The position numbers and the translations under genes are program-made. A stretch of DNA of 64,000 bases, from assembly GCA_027491255.1 (NCBI GenBank), contig JAIXWM010000122.1, forward strand, positions 1 to 64,000, written 5' to 3'. The notes beneath the pieces are model-generated. The model was not told the origin of the DNA. It saw only the letters and a list, made by a program, of their open reading frames with translations, and did no database searches. Position 1 is the first letter of the stretch. Every line of letters begins with the position of its first letter. This document shows positions 9,154 through 16,391 of this stretch, in pieces. The DNA is from Rubrivivax sp. GTDB lineage: Bacteria; Pseudomonadota; Gammaproteobacteria; Burkholderiales; Burkholderiaceae_C.

Positions 9154-9590
9154 TGCTTCGCGAACAGCTGGCCGAGATCGGCGAAGGCCTTGAACTCCAG
9201 GGCGTTGCCCGAGGGATCGAGGAAGAAGAAGGTGGCCTGCTCGCCCGCCAGGCCCTTGAAGCGCACGTGCGGCTCGATGATGAACTTCGTGCCGGCGGCG
9301 GTGAGCTTGTCGGCCAGCGGCTGCCACTCGGCCATCGGCAGCACGACGCCGAAGTGGCGCACCGGCACGGCGTCGCCGTCGACGGCGCTGGTCGACGCCT
9401 GCTTGCATTCCTGCGGCGAGAGGTGCGCCACGACCTGGTGGCCGTAGAGGTCGAAGTCGATCCACTCGGGCGAGCTGCGGCCCTCGGGGCAGCCGAGCAG
9501 GCCGCCGTAGAAGGCGCGCGCGACCTCGAGGTCGTGCACGGGGAAGGCGAGGTGGAAGGGGCGGGGGGGGGGAGATGTTGCGGTGTCCAT
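9150..9590 (-). CDS. Glyoxalase/dioxygenase-superfamily (VOC) protein
   Basis: A 146-residue vicinal-oxygen-chelate protein with one pair of the typical beta-alpha modules. The N-terminal strand has [18 protein letters not shown] with a candidate metal His, and the C-terminal module has [15 protein letters not shown] with the metal-ligand Glu. Similar small proteins are annotated as glyoxalase/bleomycin-resistance/dioxygenase; the substrate is unknown. It is the first gene of the leftward trkA-trkH-crp operon and overlaps trkA by four bases. Codons 8-12 lie in a run of ten identical bases, which could slip; see the repeat entry at 9563. Confidence 0.85.
   Translation of the reverse strand: MDTATSPPPRPFHLAFPVHDLEVARAFYGGLLGCPEGRSSPEWIDFDLYGHQVVAHLSPQECKQASTSAVDGDAVPVRHFGVVLPMAEWQPLADKLTAAGTKFIIEPHVRFKGLAGEQATFFFLDPSGNALEFKAFADLGQLFAKQ
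9563..9572. repeat. Ten-base G/C homopolymer at the start of the glyoxalase gene
   Basis: Ten consecutive G on the plus strand (poly-C in the coding strand) lie about 20 bases inside the glyoxalase-like gene and encode prolines. A change of one base would shift the frame close to the start codon. Such tracts are either slippage sites or sequencing trouble spots. Confidence 0.7.
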
Positions 9591-9660
9591 GGGTGCGATT
9601 TTGCGCTCGACCGGCGGTGATGTTTTCCCTGGGCGCAGCCTGTTTTTGCCGGTGGGCCGC

Positions 9661-9852
9661 CCGCGCCGGCTTGCAGCAGGGGTGTGGCTAAGCTGTGGCG
9701 CAGCACGGGGGGCGAGCACGGCTGGAACTGCCGCAAGCGCGCGATCAGGGTCTTGGGCAGAACAGTCACGCGGTCCTCGTCGCCCTTGCTGTTGCGAACC
9801 AGAAGCTCGCGTTTCTCGAAGCCGATGTCGTCCTCCACGTGCAGGCCGGCGC
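9661..9852 (-). pseudogene. Remnant of an integron-type tyrosine recombinase
   Basis: Reading leftward from about 9852, one frame gives a stretch with [32 protein letters not shown] and, after a deletion, [14 protein letters not shown]. This order matches the C-terminal catalytic domain of tyrosine recombinases, and the KGDxDRVTVLP wording is typical of integron integrases (IntI). The segment with the first catalytic Arg is missing. The middle is shortened, and the C-terminal tyrosine is absent because the frame runs into unrelated sequence. The fragment points away from the toxin-antitoxin genes that begin 20 bases to the right, the same geometry as intI and the first cassette of an integron. 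The integron reading is inference; that it is recombinase debris is fairly sure. Confidence 0.6.
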
Positions 9853-9864
9853 CGTTCGTACGGC
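9851..9864. promoter_or_regulatory. Small inverted repeat before antitoxin copy 1
   Basis: GCCGT-TCGT-ACGGC, arms of five bases, lies 10 bases before the frameshifted antitoxin start. The intact copy near 24.75 kb has a palindrome in a comparable place but with a different sequence, so this may be a decayed operator or chance. Confidence 0.25.
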
Positions 9865-9873
9865 ACCGCCGCC

Positions 9874-10079
9874 ATGCTTGCCATTCGCCCTGCCCGACGG
9901 CATCGAGCAGCGCGTCGCGGCGCTAGTCACCGAGACGGGCCGTACCAAGACCGCGTTGGCCGGCGAAGGCATCCTCGAGCGCATCGACGACCTGGAGGAT
10001 TACCACCTGGCCGAAGCGCGCGCGGCGCAACTGCAAGACCAATCCGCTCGAGGATGTGGAGCGCGATCTTGGCCCGTAG
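9874..10079 (+). pseudogene. Frameshifted RelB/CopG-like antitoxin (copy 1)
   Basis: Aligning with the intact copy at 24785 shows the same gene with two lesions. An extra C follows codon 5 (ATTCGCCCTG versus ATTCGTCTG), and two bases (GC) are missing in the alternating GC stretch near codon 47. The matching pieces are MLAIR in one frame, then [45 protein letters not shown] in the next. The C-terminal part that should bind toxin is in a third frame. Translation from the TTG at 9878 could still yield the middle section, but the toxin-binding tail would be wrong. The original stop codon position is retained at 10077-10079. Confidence 0.8.
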
Positions 10080-10338
10080 TGTCGAGTTCGATCCAGCGAA
10101 GCTGAAGGATCTCAGGAAGCTCGATCGCGCGATGCAGCAGCGGCTGGTGGGCTTTCTCAGGACCCGGGTCGCCACGCTGGAAGACCCCTGCAGCCTGGGC
10201 GAGGCGCTCGACGGCGCCCGGCTCGGCAGGTGCTGGAAGTACCGGGTTGGCGACTGGCGCATCATCTGCGACATCCAGGATGAGCGCATCGTGGTGCGCA
10301 TGCTGCGCATCGGCGACCGGCGGCAGATCTATCGCTGA
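10069..10338 (+). CDS. RelE/ParE-superfamily toxin (copy 1, intact)
   Basis: An 89-residue RelE-type protein, taken from the TTG at 10069 by analogy with copy 2; an in-frame ATG at 10054 would add five residues. The family fold is seen in VEFDPAKLKDLRKLD, then YRVGDWRIICDI and RIVVRMLRIGDRRQIYR. Arg64, Arg84/85 and Tyr88 occupy the places of the catalytic Arg61, Arg81 and Tyr87 of E. coli RelE, a ribosome-dependent mRNA endonuclease. It is open from end to end and about 87% identical to copy 2 at protein level, although its own antitoxin is broken. ParE-like gyrase poisoning is the alternative mode for this superfamily. Confidence 0.82.
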   Translation: MARSVEFDPAKLKDLRKLDRAMQQRLVGFLRTRVATLEDPCSLGEALDGARLGRCWKYRVGDWRIICDIQDERIVVRMLRIGDRRQIYR

Positions 10339-10721
10339 GCCTGGGTGCGGGCGCACGCGGGCTGGTCGAGAGCCGGGGCCGCGCAGCGTCCCCCTGCATG
10401 GTGGGCAGGCTCTCAGCGTCTCAAAGCAACACTCACCCGAAAAGATTTTGGACCGCAGTCCATCTGGCGTCCGTCTGAACCGGCCAAGGTAGCCCGAGAT
10501 ACCTTCCAAGTCCTGAACTCTCGCCTGTGAGAGTCCCCTGCGGTGCTTCTGCGCTGGCCGCCCCAGGTAGCCAAGACCGCCCTCGTGTTGACACTGGTCG
10601 AGTCCTGACCAGGGGCTGCTTCTATCTCGATCCAGAGCATCCCGCCGATCGACGGCGCCTGGACGATGCGCACGCCTTCCCACCCAGCCTGTCTTCGAAT
10701 CGGGATCGACGGCCGCAGAGG
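10339..10721. other. Non-coding or decayed stretch
   Basis: No gene could be supported in these 383 bases between the toxin and the end of the ABC permease operon. A reverse-strand frame of 86 codons (10413-10673, with APSIGGMLWIEIEAA) is open but resembles nothing I know and has no ribosome site. It may be a fragment of a lost gene. Confidence 0.4.
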
Positions 10722-11585
10722 TCAGTGATTCGGCCGTCTTTCGTGGTGGCGGTCGCCACCTAAGACCTGTGACGCCACAAACATCAGCGTGGTCACGAGG
10801 ATCATGATCGACGAGATGGCGGCGATGGTCGGGTCGATCTGGTCACGCAGGGCCAGGAACATCTGGCGCGTCAGGGTGGAGTTGGCGCCGCCCGAGACGA
10901 ACAGGGCAAGGATCACCTCGTCGAATGAGGTCAAGAAGGACAGCACTGCTGCAGACACCACCGCAAAGCGGATCTGCGGCAAGGTGATGGTGAGGAAGGC
11001 GCGCGGGCGCGACGCGCCCAGGCTGCGGGCCACCATCTCCTGGTTCATGTCAAAGCTCTTGAGCGCTGAGGCCACGACGATCATCACGATGGGTACGGCC
11101 AACATGGTGTGGGCCAGCACCAGACCTGCCAGCGAGTTATTGAGTTTGACCTTCACGTAGACGTAGAAAACGGCCACCGCGATCAGGATCACCGGAACGA
11201 TCATGGGGGTGATCAGCAGCACCTGCAGCGCCCGGGCTGCCCGCAGGCGCGAGGCGCTCAGCCCGTAGGCCGCCAGGGTGCCCAGCGGCGTGGCCAGCAG
11301 CGCTGTCCATGCGGCAGCCTTGAACGAGGTGGCCGTGGCATCCATCCAGGTGGCCGAGGAGAAGTAGTTCTCGTACCAGCGCAAGGACCACTGCCGCGGC
11401 GGAAATTCCAGGTACTGCGATGCCGAGAATGACATGGGCACGACGATCAACGTGGGCACGATCAGGAATGCCAGCACCGCCCCGGCCAGGGCGTACAGCC
11501 ACAGCCGTGCACGGTGCGTGATCTGGGTGGCGCTGGCCGGGCGGTCCAGCCAGCGTTGTGTGCCTGGATTGCCTGGCCCGCTCAT
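10722..11585 (-). CDS. ABC transporter permease, PotC type
   Basis: A 287-residue inner-membrane permease of the spermidine/putrescine (PotC/YdcV) class. About six membrane spans are visible, with the EAA-loop region around ARSLGASRPRAFLTITLPQIR that docks with the ATPase. The ATG at 11585 overlaps the stop of the PotB-type gene (ATGA), so I prefer it to the longer frame. It is the last of four transporter genes (binding protein, ATPase, two permeases) arranged with four-base overlaps between ATPase, PotB and PotC. Being next to oxidases and an aldehyde dehydrogenase suggests import of an amine or related cation. The substrate is not known. Confidence 0.92.
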   Translation of the reverse strand: MSGPGNPGTQRWLDRPASATQITHRARLWLYALAGAVLAFLIVPTLIVVPMSFSASQYLEFPPRQWSLRWYENYFSSATWMDATATSFKAAAWTALLATPLGTLAAYGLSASRLRAARALQVLLITPMIVPVILIAVAVFYVYVKVKLNNSLAGLVLAHTMLAVPIVMIVVASALKSFDMNQEMVARSLGASRPRAFLTITLPQIRFAVVSAAVLSFLTSFDEVILALFVSGGANSTLTRQMFLALRDQIDPTIAAISSIMILVTTLMFVASQVLGGDRHHERRPNH

Positions 11586-12490
11586 CGGTTGGCTCCGAGC
11601 AACTGCTCCAGCCGGGTCAGGCGCGAGGCCAGCCACAGGAGGGCCATGGTGGACACCAGCAGCACCACACCCAGCGAACTGGCCGCGCCCCAGTTGAAGA
11701 AGAGCTCGATGTCGTTGGCAATCTGGTTAGACACCATCACGATCTTGCCGCCACCAAGGACCGCCGGTGTCACGTAGAACCCGAGGCAGATCACGAACAC
11801 CAGCAGCGATCCGGCGAACAGCCCGGGCAGCGACAAGGGGAAGAAGACGCTCCAGAAGGCACGTGTCGGGCTGGCTCCCAGATTGGCCGCTGCTTTCATG
11901 CAGTCCATATCGATGGAGCGCATGGAGTTGAGCACCGGCAGCACCAGGAACGGCAACATGATGTGAACCATGCCAATGAGGGTGCCCGACAGGTTGTGCA
12001 CCAGGGCCAAGGGTTCGTCCCACAGGCCGAGCTCCATGCCCCAGGTGTTGACCAGGCCGCGGCGCTGCAGCAGCACCAGCCAGGCGTAGGTGCGCACGAG
12101 CAGCGAGGTCCAGAAGGGCAGCATCACGGCGATCAGGCACAGATTGGCCGCGCGCCGGGGCAGCTGCGACAGCACGTACGCCAGCGGGTAACCCAGCACC
12201 ACACACAGCGCCGTGGTCAACAGGCTGACCTTGAAGGTGGCACCGAAGATCCGCGCATAGGACGGCTGCTCGATCATGCGGCGGTAGTGCACGAGCGACA
12301 GGCTGCCGTCATCGGCCAGAAAGCTCAGGCCGAACAGCCAGGCGATGGGCAGCACCATGGTTACCAGCACCAGCGCCAGCGCTGGCCCGCTCAGGCCCAG
12401 CAGCATCCACCGCTCCCGGCGCTCATCGGCACGCAGGGCTGCTGCGTTCGGCCCATTGGACGTCACGGCAGCGGCTGTCCCCACGTTCAC
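11582..12490 (-). CDS. ABC transporter permease, PotB type
   Basis: A 302-residue permease of the spermidine/putrescine PotB/YdcU class with about six hydrophobic spans. The EAA region lies around KAAANLGASPTRAFWSVFFPLSLPG, and the PotB-typical phrase RTYAWLVLLQ is present. It starts with GTG at 12490, overlapping the ATPase stop (GTGA), and ends overlapping the PotC-type start (ATGA). It forms a heterodimeric channel with the PotC-type permease, driven by the ATPase encoded just upstream. Full length. Confidence 0.92.
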   Translation of the reverse strand: MNVGTAAAVTSNGPNAAALRADERRERWMLLGLSGPALALVLVTMVLPIAWLFGLSFLADDGSLSLVHYRRMIEQPSYARIFGATFKVSLLTTALCVVLGYPLAYVLSQLPRRAANLCLIAVMLPFWTSLLVRTYAWLVLLQRRGLVNTWGMELGLWDEPLALVHNLSGTLIGMVHIMLPFLVLPVLNSMRSIDMDCMKAAANLGASPTRAFWSVFFPLSLPGLFAGSLLVFVICLGFYVTPAVLGGGKIVMVSNQIANDIELFFNWGAASSLGVVLLVSTMALLWLASRLTRLEQLLGANR

Positions 12491-13605
12491 CTTGGCCCCT
12501 CCTCGGGCAGCAGCACGGCTTCGCCGGCCTCGAAGTGGAGCTCCACCGCCTCGTTGCGCGCGGGTGCGCGCGCCAAAGATGCAGCGCCGGCGATGGCGCG
12601 CGCACTCACCCGGGTGCCGTCGTCAAGAATCGCCTGGACCAGGAAGGTGTCGCCCTGGTAGATGACATCGCCTACGCGTGCGGGCAGCGCGTTGGTGCCA
12701 GTTGCAGGCGAACCCTGGCCAGCCTGAGCGATTCGCAGGCGCTCGGGTCGCAGCATCAGGCAGGCGCGTGCGCCCTGTGCGGGCTGCGGGTAGATCGACC
12801 CAGAGGGCTCGGTGCCGAGCTGCAAGGGTCTGCCGTTCCAGCACCAAGCTCCACCTGAGGCCGTGACCTCCAGGAAGGAGGACTCGCCAATGAACTCGGC
12901 CACGAAGCGATTCCCAGGCCGGTCGTACAGCATGCGCGGCGTGTCCACTTGCATGAGCCGGCCACCGGCAATGACGGCCACGCGATCCGACATGGTCAAG
13001 GCTTCCCGCTGGTCATGTGTGACGTAGACGGTGGTCATGCCCAGCTGGTCATGCAGGTTGCGCAACTCAATCTGCATGGACTCACGCAACTGCTTGTCCA
13101 ATGCCGACAATGGCTCGTCCATCAGTAGGATGCGTGGCTCGAAGACGATGGCGCGTGCCAGGGCCACGCGCTGGCGTTGCCCGCCCGAAAGTTCGTGGAC
13201 GCGGCGCGTGCCGAGTCCCTCCAGCTTGACGGTCTGCAAAGCCTTGGCCACGCGACGCGCACAGTCGGCCGTCGGCACACCACGAAGCTTCAACGGATAA
13301 GCGACGTTGGCGGCCACATCCAGGTGTGGGAACAGCGCGTAGTTCTGGAACACCATGCCGATGTCGCGCTTGTGCGGCGCCAGGCGGATAACCTCCTGGT
13401 CGCCGAAGCGCACGCTGCCCTGATCTGGCCGGATGAAGCCGGCCAGGACCATCAACAAGGTCGTCTTGCCCGAGCCCGAGGGCCCGAGCAGGGTCAGGAA
13501 TTCACCGCTTCTGACATCCAGGTCGACGCAGTCCAACGCCGCCACCGCCCCATAGGCCTTGGCCACCTGGCGGATGGTGATCGGCACTGCGCTTGCGCGG
13601 CTCAT
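12487..13605 (-). CDS. ABC transporter ATP-binding protein, PotA type
   Basis: A 372-residue ATPase of the PotA/UgpC class. Walker A GPSGSGKTT is at 41-49, Q-loop at VFQNYALFPH, signature LSGGQ at 139-143 and Walker B ILLMDE at 159-164. A C-terminal TOBE-type regulatory domain follows. Polyamine, iron and putrescine importers share this layout. I start at the ATG at 13605, which has AGGAG ten bases upstream; an ATG at 13635 is also open. The protein energises the two permeases downstream. It lies 51 bases after the binding-protein gene. Confidence 0.94.
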   Translation of the reverse strand: MSRASAVPITIRQVAKAYGAVAALDCVDLDVRSGEFLTLLGPSGSGKTTLLMVLAGFIRPDQGSVRFGDQEVIRLAPHKRDIGMVFQNYALFPHLDVAANVAYPLKLRGVPTADCARRVAKALQTVKLEGLGTRRVHELSGGQRQRVALARAIVFEPRILLMDEPLSALDKQLRESMQIELRNLHDQLGMTTVYVTHDQREALTMSDRVAVIAGGRLMQVDTPRMLYDRPGNRFVAEFIGESSFLEVTASGGAWCWNGRPLQLGTEPSGSIYPQPAQGARACLMLRPERLRIAQAGQGSPATGTNALPARVGDVIYQGDTFLVQAILDDGTRVSARAIAGAASLARAPARNEAVELHFEAGEAVLLPEEGPR

Positions 13606-13656
13606 CGTTGATGAGCTCCTGTCCAATTCATGCATCCTTGTGGCGGCCATCCGGCT

Positions 13657-14703
13657 TTACTCGGTAAGCATGTTTTGGTAGAGCTCCGCAGCCCGAGCCT
13701 CGTTCTTGATGTACCACTCCAAGTTGATCGGGATCTGCTTGGCCACGTTCTCCGGGTGCGAGGGCAGCTTCCTGGCGTAGGCAGCGTCGATGGTTCCCAA
13801 CTCGTAGGCCTTCTTGTTGGTGGGGCCGTAGGTGATGTACTTGGTGAACTCCGACTGGTAATTCGGCTTGACGATCTCGGCCAGGAACTTCATGGCCAGC
13901 GCCTTGTTCGGAGCGTCCTTGGGAATGCCGTAGCAGTCGTAGTCGAGCAGGCCCTGGTTGTAGGTGTAGGCCACCCTTCCGCCGTCCTTGGCCACGACAT
14001 CGAAGCGGCCATTCCAGCCGTTGACCATGTCCACCTCGCCATCTTTCATCAACTGTGCGTGCTGCGCGCCGGAGGACCACCACACCGCGATATGCGGCTT
14101 GAGCTCCTTGATTTTGCGAATCGCACGCTCAATGCCGCCCGGTGCAGACAGCACCTCGTAGACCTTGTTCGGCGGAACCCCGTCGGCCATCAGTGCCGGC
14201 TCCAGAGAGCCGGCCACGCCCCGACGGTAGGCGCGCTTGCCGGGAAACTTCTTCACGTCCCAGAAGTCGGCCCAGCTTTGCGGCCCTTTGTCACCATAAG
14301 TCTTGGTGTTCCAGGCCAGCACGGTTGAGAACACGTCGCCGCCGACGCAGTACTCCCCGGCAAAGCCCGGTAGAAAGGACGATACGTCGATAACCTTGTA
14401 GTCCAGCTTCTCCAGCAGGCCCTCGGCGCCAGCGCGCGCGGCGCTGCCCGAGCCGCTGGTCACCACGTCCCAGGTGTTGGCGCCGGCCCTCATCTTCAGG
14501 CGCAGGTCGCCGATGCCGGTGTAGGTCTCTTCCTTGACCGTGATCTTCATGGCCTTGGCCGCAGGCTGGAACAGTGCCTTGCTCTGGCCTTCTTGGTAAG
14601 CGCCGCCAAAGGATACGACGTTGACGGTCTGGGCGCTCGCGCCGAACACGGCTGCTGCCAGCAAAGCGCCGAGCCAGGGCGCCGAGAAATGTCTGATCTG
14701 CAT
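13657..14703 (-). CDS. Extracellular polyamine-type solute-binding protein (PotD class)
   Basis: A 348-residue periplasmic binding protein. A signal peptide spans residues 1 to about 24 (cut after FGASA) and the mature part begins TVNVVSFGGAYQEGQ, typical of the PotD/PotF/YdcS group (SBP_bac family). It captures the substrate and hands it to the PotBC-type permease. The acidic residues that would define putrescine or spermidine specificity cannot be assigned without an alignment. First of the four transporter genes; 179 bases separate it from the aldehyde dehydrogenase, leaving room for its own promoter. Confidence 0.92.
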   Translation of the reverse strand: MQIRHFSAPWLGALLAAAVFGASAQTVNVVSFGGAYQEGQSKALFQPAAKAMKITVKEETYTGIGDLRLKMRAGANTWDVVTSGSGSAARAGAEGLLEKLDYKVIDVSSFLPGFAGEYCVGGDVFSTVLAWNTKTYGDKGPQSWADFWDVKKFPGKRAYRRGVAGSLEPALMADGVPPNKVYEVLSAPGGIERAIRKIKELKPHIAVWWSSGAQHAQLMKDGEVDMVNGWNGRFDVVAKDGGRVAYTYNQGLLDYDCYGIPKDAPNKALAMKFLAEIVKPNYQSEFTKYITYGPTNKKAYELGTIDAAYARKLPSHPENVAKQIPINLEWYIKNEARAAELYQNMLTE

Positions 14704-14882
14704 GTCTCCTCCTCAGGGGGTGGTGGTGGGGAAATGAAGGTTGTGCTGCAGCCAGGATCAGGCAACCCAGAGGGCCCTGGCGCCAGACCAGTGTCGAAAC
14801 AATGCGGTTGACAACAAAGAGCCACTTTGAACGTCGGGCCAGTCCGCTTTGAGGCGGGTCGCGGCAGGGTTCGGGTTTACCT

Positions 14883-16391
14883 TCATGACAGCCGCGCCGC
14901 GACGCTCTTGATACGGCAGTAATTGCGCAGGCCTTCCAGGCCCCTCTCACGCCCGAAACCGGAGTGCCGGTTACCGCCGAACGGCACCTGGATGCCGCCA
15001 GCGAAGTACTCATTGATGTAGACCTGCCCGGCGTCCAGCTCGCGGGCGAGGCGGTGCGCGGCGGCGAAGTCGCGTGTGTACACCCCTGCCACGAGCGCGT
15101 AGTCGGTGCCATTGGCCAGCGCCAGGGCTTCCTCGGGTTCGTCGAAGACCTGTACGCACAGCACGGGGCCGAAGATCTCCTGCTGCACCGCAGGGTCGTC
15201 GGGGCTCAGGCCGTCCAGGATGGTGGGTTCGAAGAACCAGCCCCGGCCGCTGGCCGGGTCCGTGGTGGGGTGCCCGCCGGTGACCACTCTCACGCCTCGG
15301 GCTCGGGCGCGCTGCACATGGCCGTCGATGCGGGCCAGCTGGGCGGCAGAGTTCACCGGGCCGAGGCCAGGGTCGGTCAACGCATGGCCTGGCGTGAGGG
15401 CGCGAGCGCGCTCGGCCAGCGCCTGGACGAAACGCTCGTGCAGCGGCCGGGCGATCACCAGCCGCGAGCCGGCCGAGCAGATCTGGCCTGCGTTCTCGTA
15501 GATGGCGCCCAGCACCCCCTGCAAGGCCTGCTCCACATCGCAATCGCCCATCACCACCACCGGCGACTTGCCGCCAAGTTCGAGCAGCACGTGGGTGACC
15601 TGGGTGGCGGCCGCCTGCATCACGCCGATGCCCGTGGCCACGGAACCGGTGAAGGTCACGTGCTGGATGCCGGGGTGCGCCACCAGCGGCGCCCCGGCCT
15701 CGGTGCCCGTACCCGTGACCACATTGCACACGCCTGGGGGCAGCCCGGCGCGGCACAGCAAGTCGGACAGCAGGAGCGCCGTCAACGGCGTGGTCTCGGC
15801 GGGCTTGACCACCACGGTGCAGCCCGCGGCCAGGGCCGGGGCCACCCCACGGGCCATGGTCGCCAGAGGGTAGTTCCAGGGCACGATCTGCGCACACACG
15901 CCCACGGGCTCGAGCACCGTGTAGGCCAGGTGATCGTCGTCCAGCGGGATGGTGTCGCCCTGCAATTTGTCGCAGGCCCCGGCGTAGTACTCGAAGGCCC
16001 GCGCGGCCGAGCCCACGTCGCCATAGGCCTCGCTCAGGCGCTTGCCCGCATCCAGTGCCTCCACGACGGCCAGGCGATGGCTCTCCGCGCGGATCAGCGC
16101 AGCCGCGCGTTGCAGGATGCGCCCGCGCTCGGCCGGTGTGGTGCGCCGCCAGTTCGATGCCAGGGCGCGCCGGGCCGAGCCTACCGCGCGGTCGATGTCC
16201 TGCGCATCCCCCGCGGCAAAGGTTGCAAAGGCCTTGCCACGGCTCGGGTCAAAGGTGTCCATCAGGGCGCCGCCGGCCGCCGCCACAAAGCCGCCGTCGA
16301 TGAAGTGGCCCTGCGGCAGGCCTGTTAGCGCGCCGGTGGCCATCACCTCGGCCACCAGGGCGCTGGCCTGGGGGTGGTCAGGGGCGCTCAA
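14883..16391 (-). CDS. NAD(P)-dependent aldehyde dehydrogenase
   Basis: About 502 residues of the ALDH superfamily. Catalytic Cys305 lies in NAGQICSAGSR, general-base Glu271 in LLELGGKSP, the oxyanion Asn173 in PWNYP, and a Rossmann GSVATG motif is at 250-254. It oxidises an aldehyde to the acid, fitting a step after the amine or alcohol oxidases encoded on the other arm of the cluster. The start is uncertain: I use the TTG at 16391 because it overlaps the stop of the enolase-family gene (TTGA), matching the tight coupling elsewhere. The first ATG is at 16343. Close relatives include betaine-aldehyde and gamma-aminobutyraldehyde dehydrogenases. Confidence 0.92.
   Translation of the reverse strand: MSAPDHPQASALVAEVMATGALTGLPQGHFIDGGFVAAAGGALMDTFDPSRGKAFATFAAGDAQDIDRAVGSARRALASNWRRTTPAERGRILQRAAALIRAESHRLAVVEALDAGKRLSEAYGDVGSAARAFEYYAGACDKLQGDTIPLDDDHLAYTVLEPVGVCAQIVPWNYPLATMARGVAPALAAGCTVVVKPAETTPLTALLLSDLLCRAGLPPGVCNVVTGTGTEAGAPLVAHPGIQHVTFTGSVATGIGVMQAAATQVTHVLLELGGKSPVVVMGDCDVEQALQGVLGAIYENAGQICSAGSRLVIARPLHERFVQALAERARALTPGHALTDPGLGPVNSAAQLARIDGHVQRARARGVRVVTGGHPTTDPASGRGWFFEPTILDGLSPDDPAVQQEIFGPVLCVQVFDEPEEALALANGTDYALVAGVYTRDFAAAHRLARELDAGQVYINEYFAGGIQVPFGGNRHSGFGRERGLEGLRNYCRIKSVAARLS

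Larger units (their letters stand above)
9874..10338 (+). repeat. Direct repeat, copy 1 (TA locus)
   Basis: About 465 bases, roughly 90% identical by eye to 24785-25250 and in the same orientation. The similarity begins at the antitoxin ATG and ends at the toxin stop; flanking sequence differs. The two copies bracket a 14.5-kb segment. Confidence 0.8.

Noticed and set aside
7327-9447. A 706-codon plus-strand frame over trkH and trkA
   Set aside because: Antisense shadow; repetitive Gln/His/Ala-rich product without motif.
10339-10721. attC-like recombination site after toxin copy 1
   Set aside because: No pair of RYYYAAC and GTTRRRY boxes with matching inner arms could be identified by eye; left for a covariance-model search.
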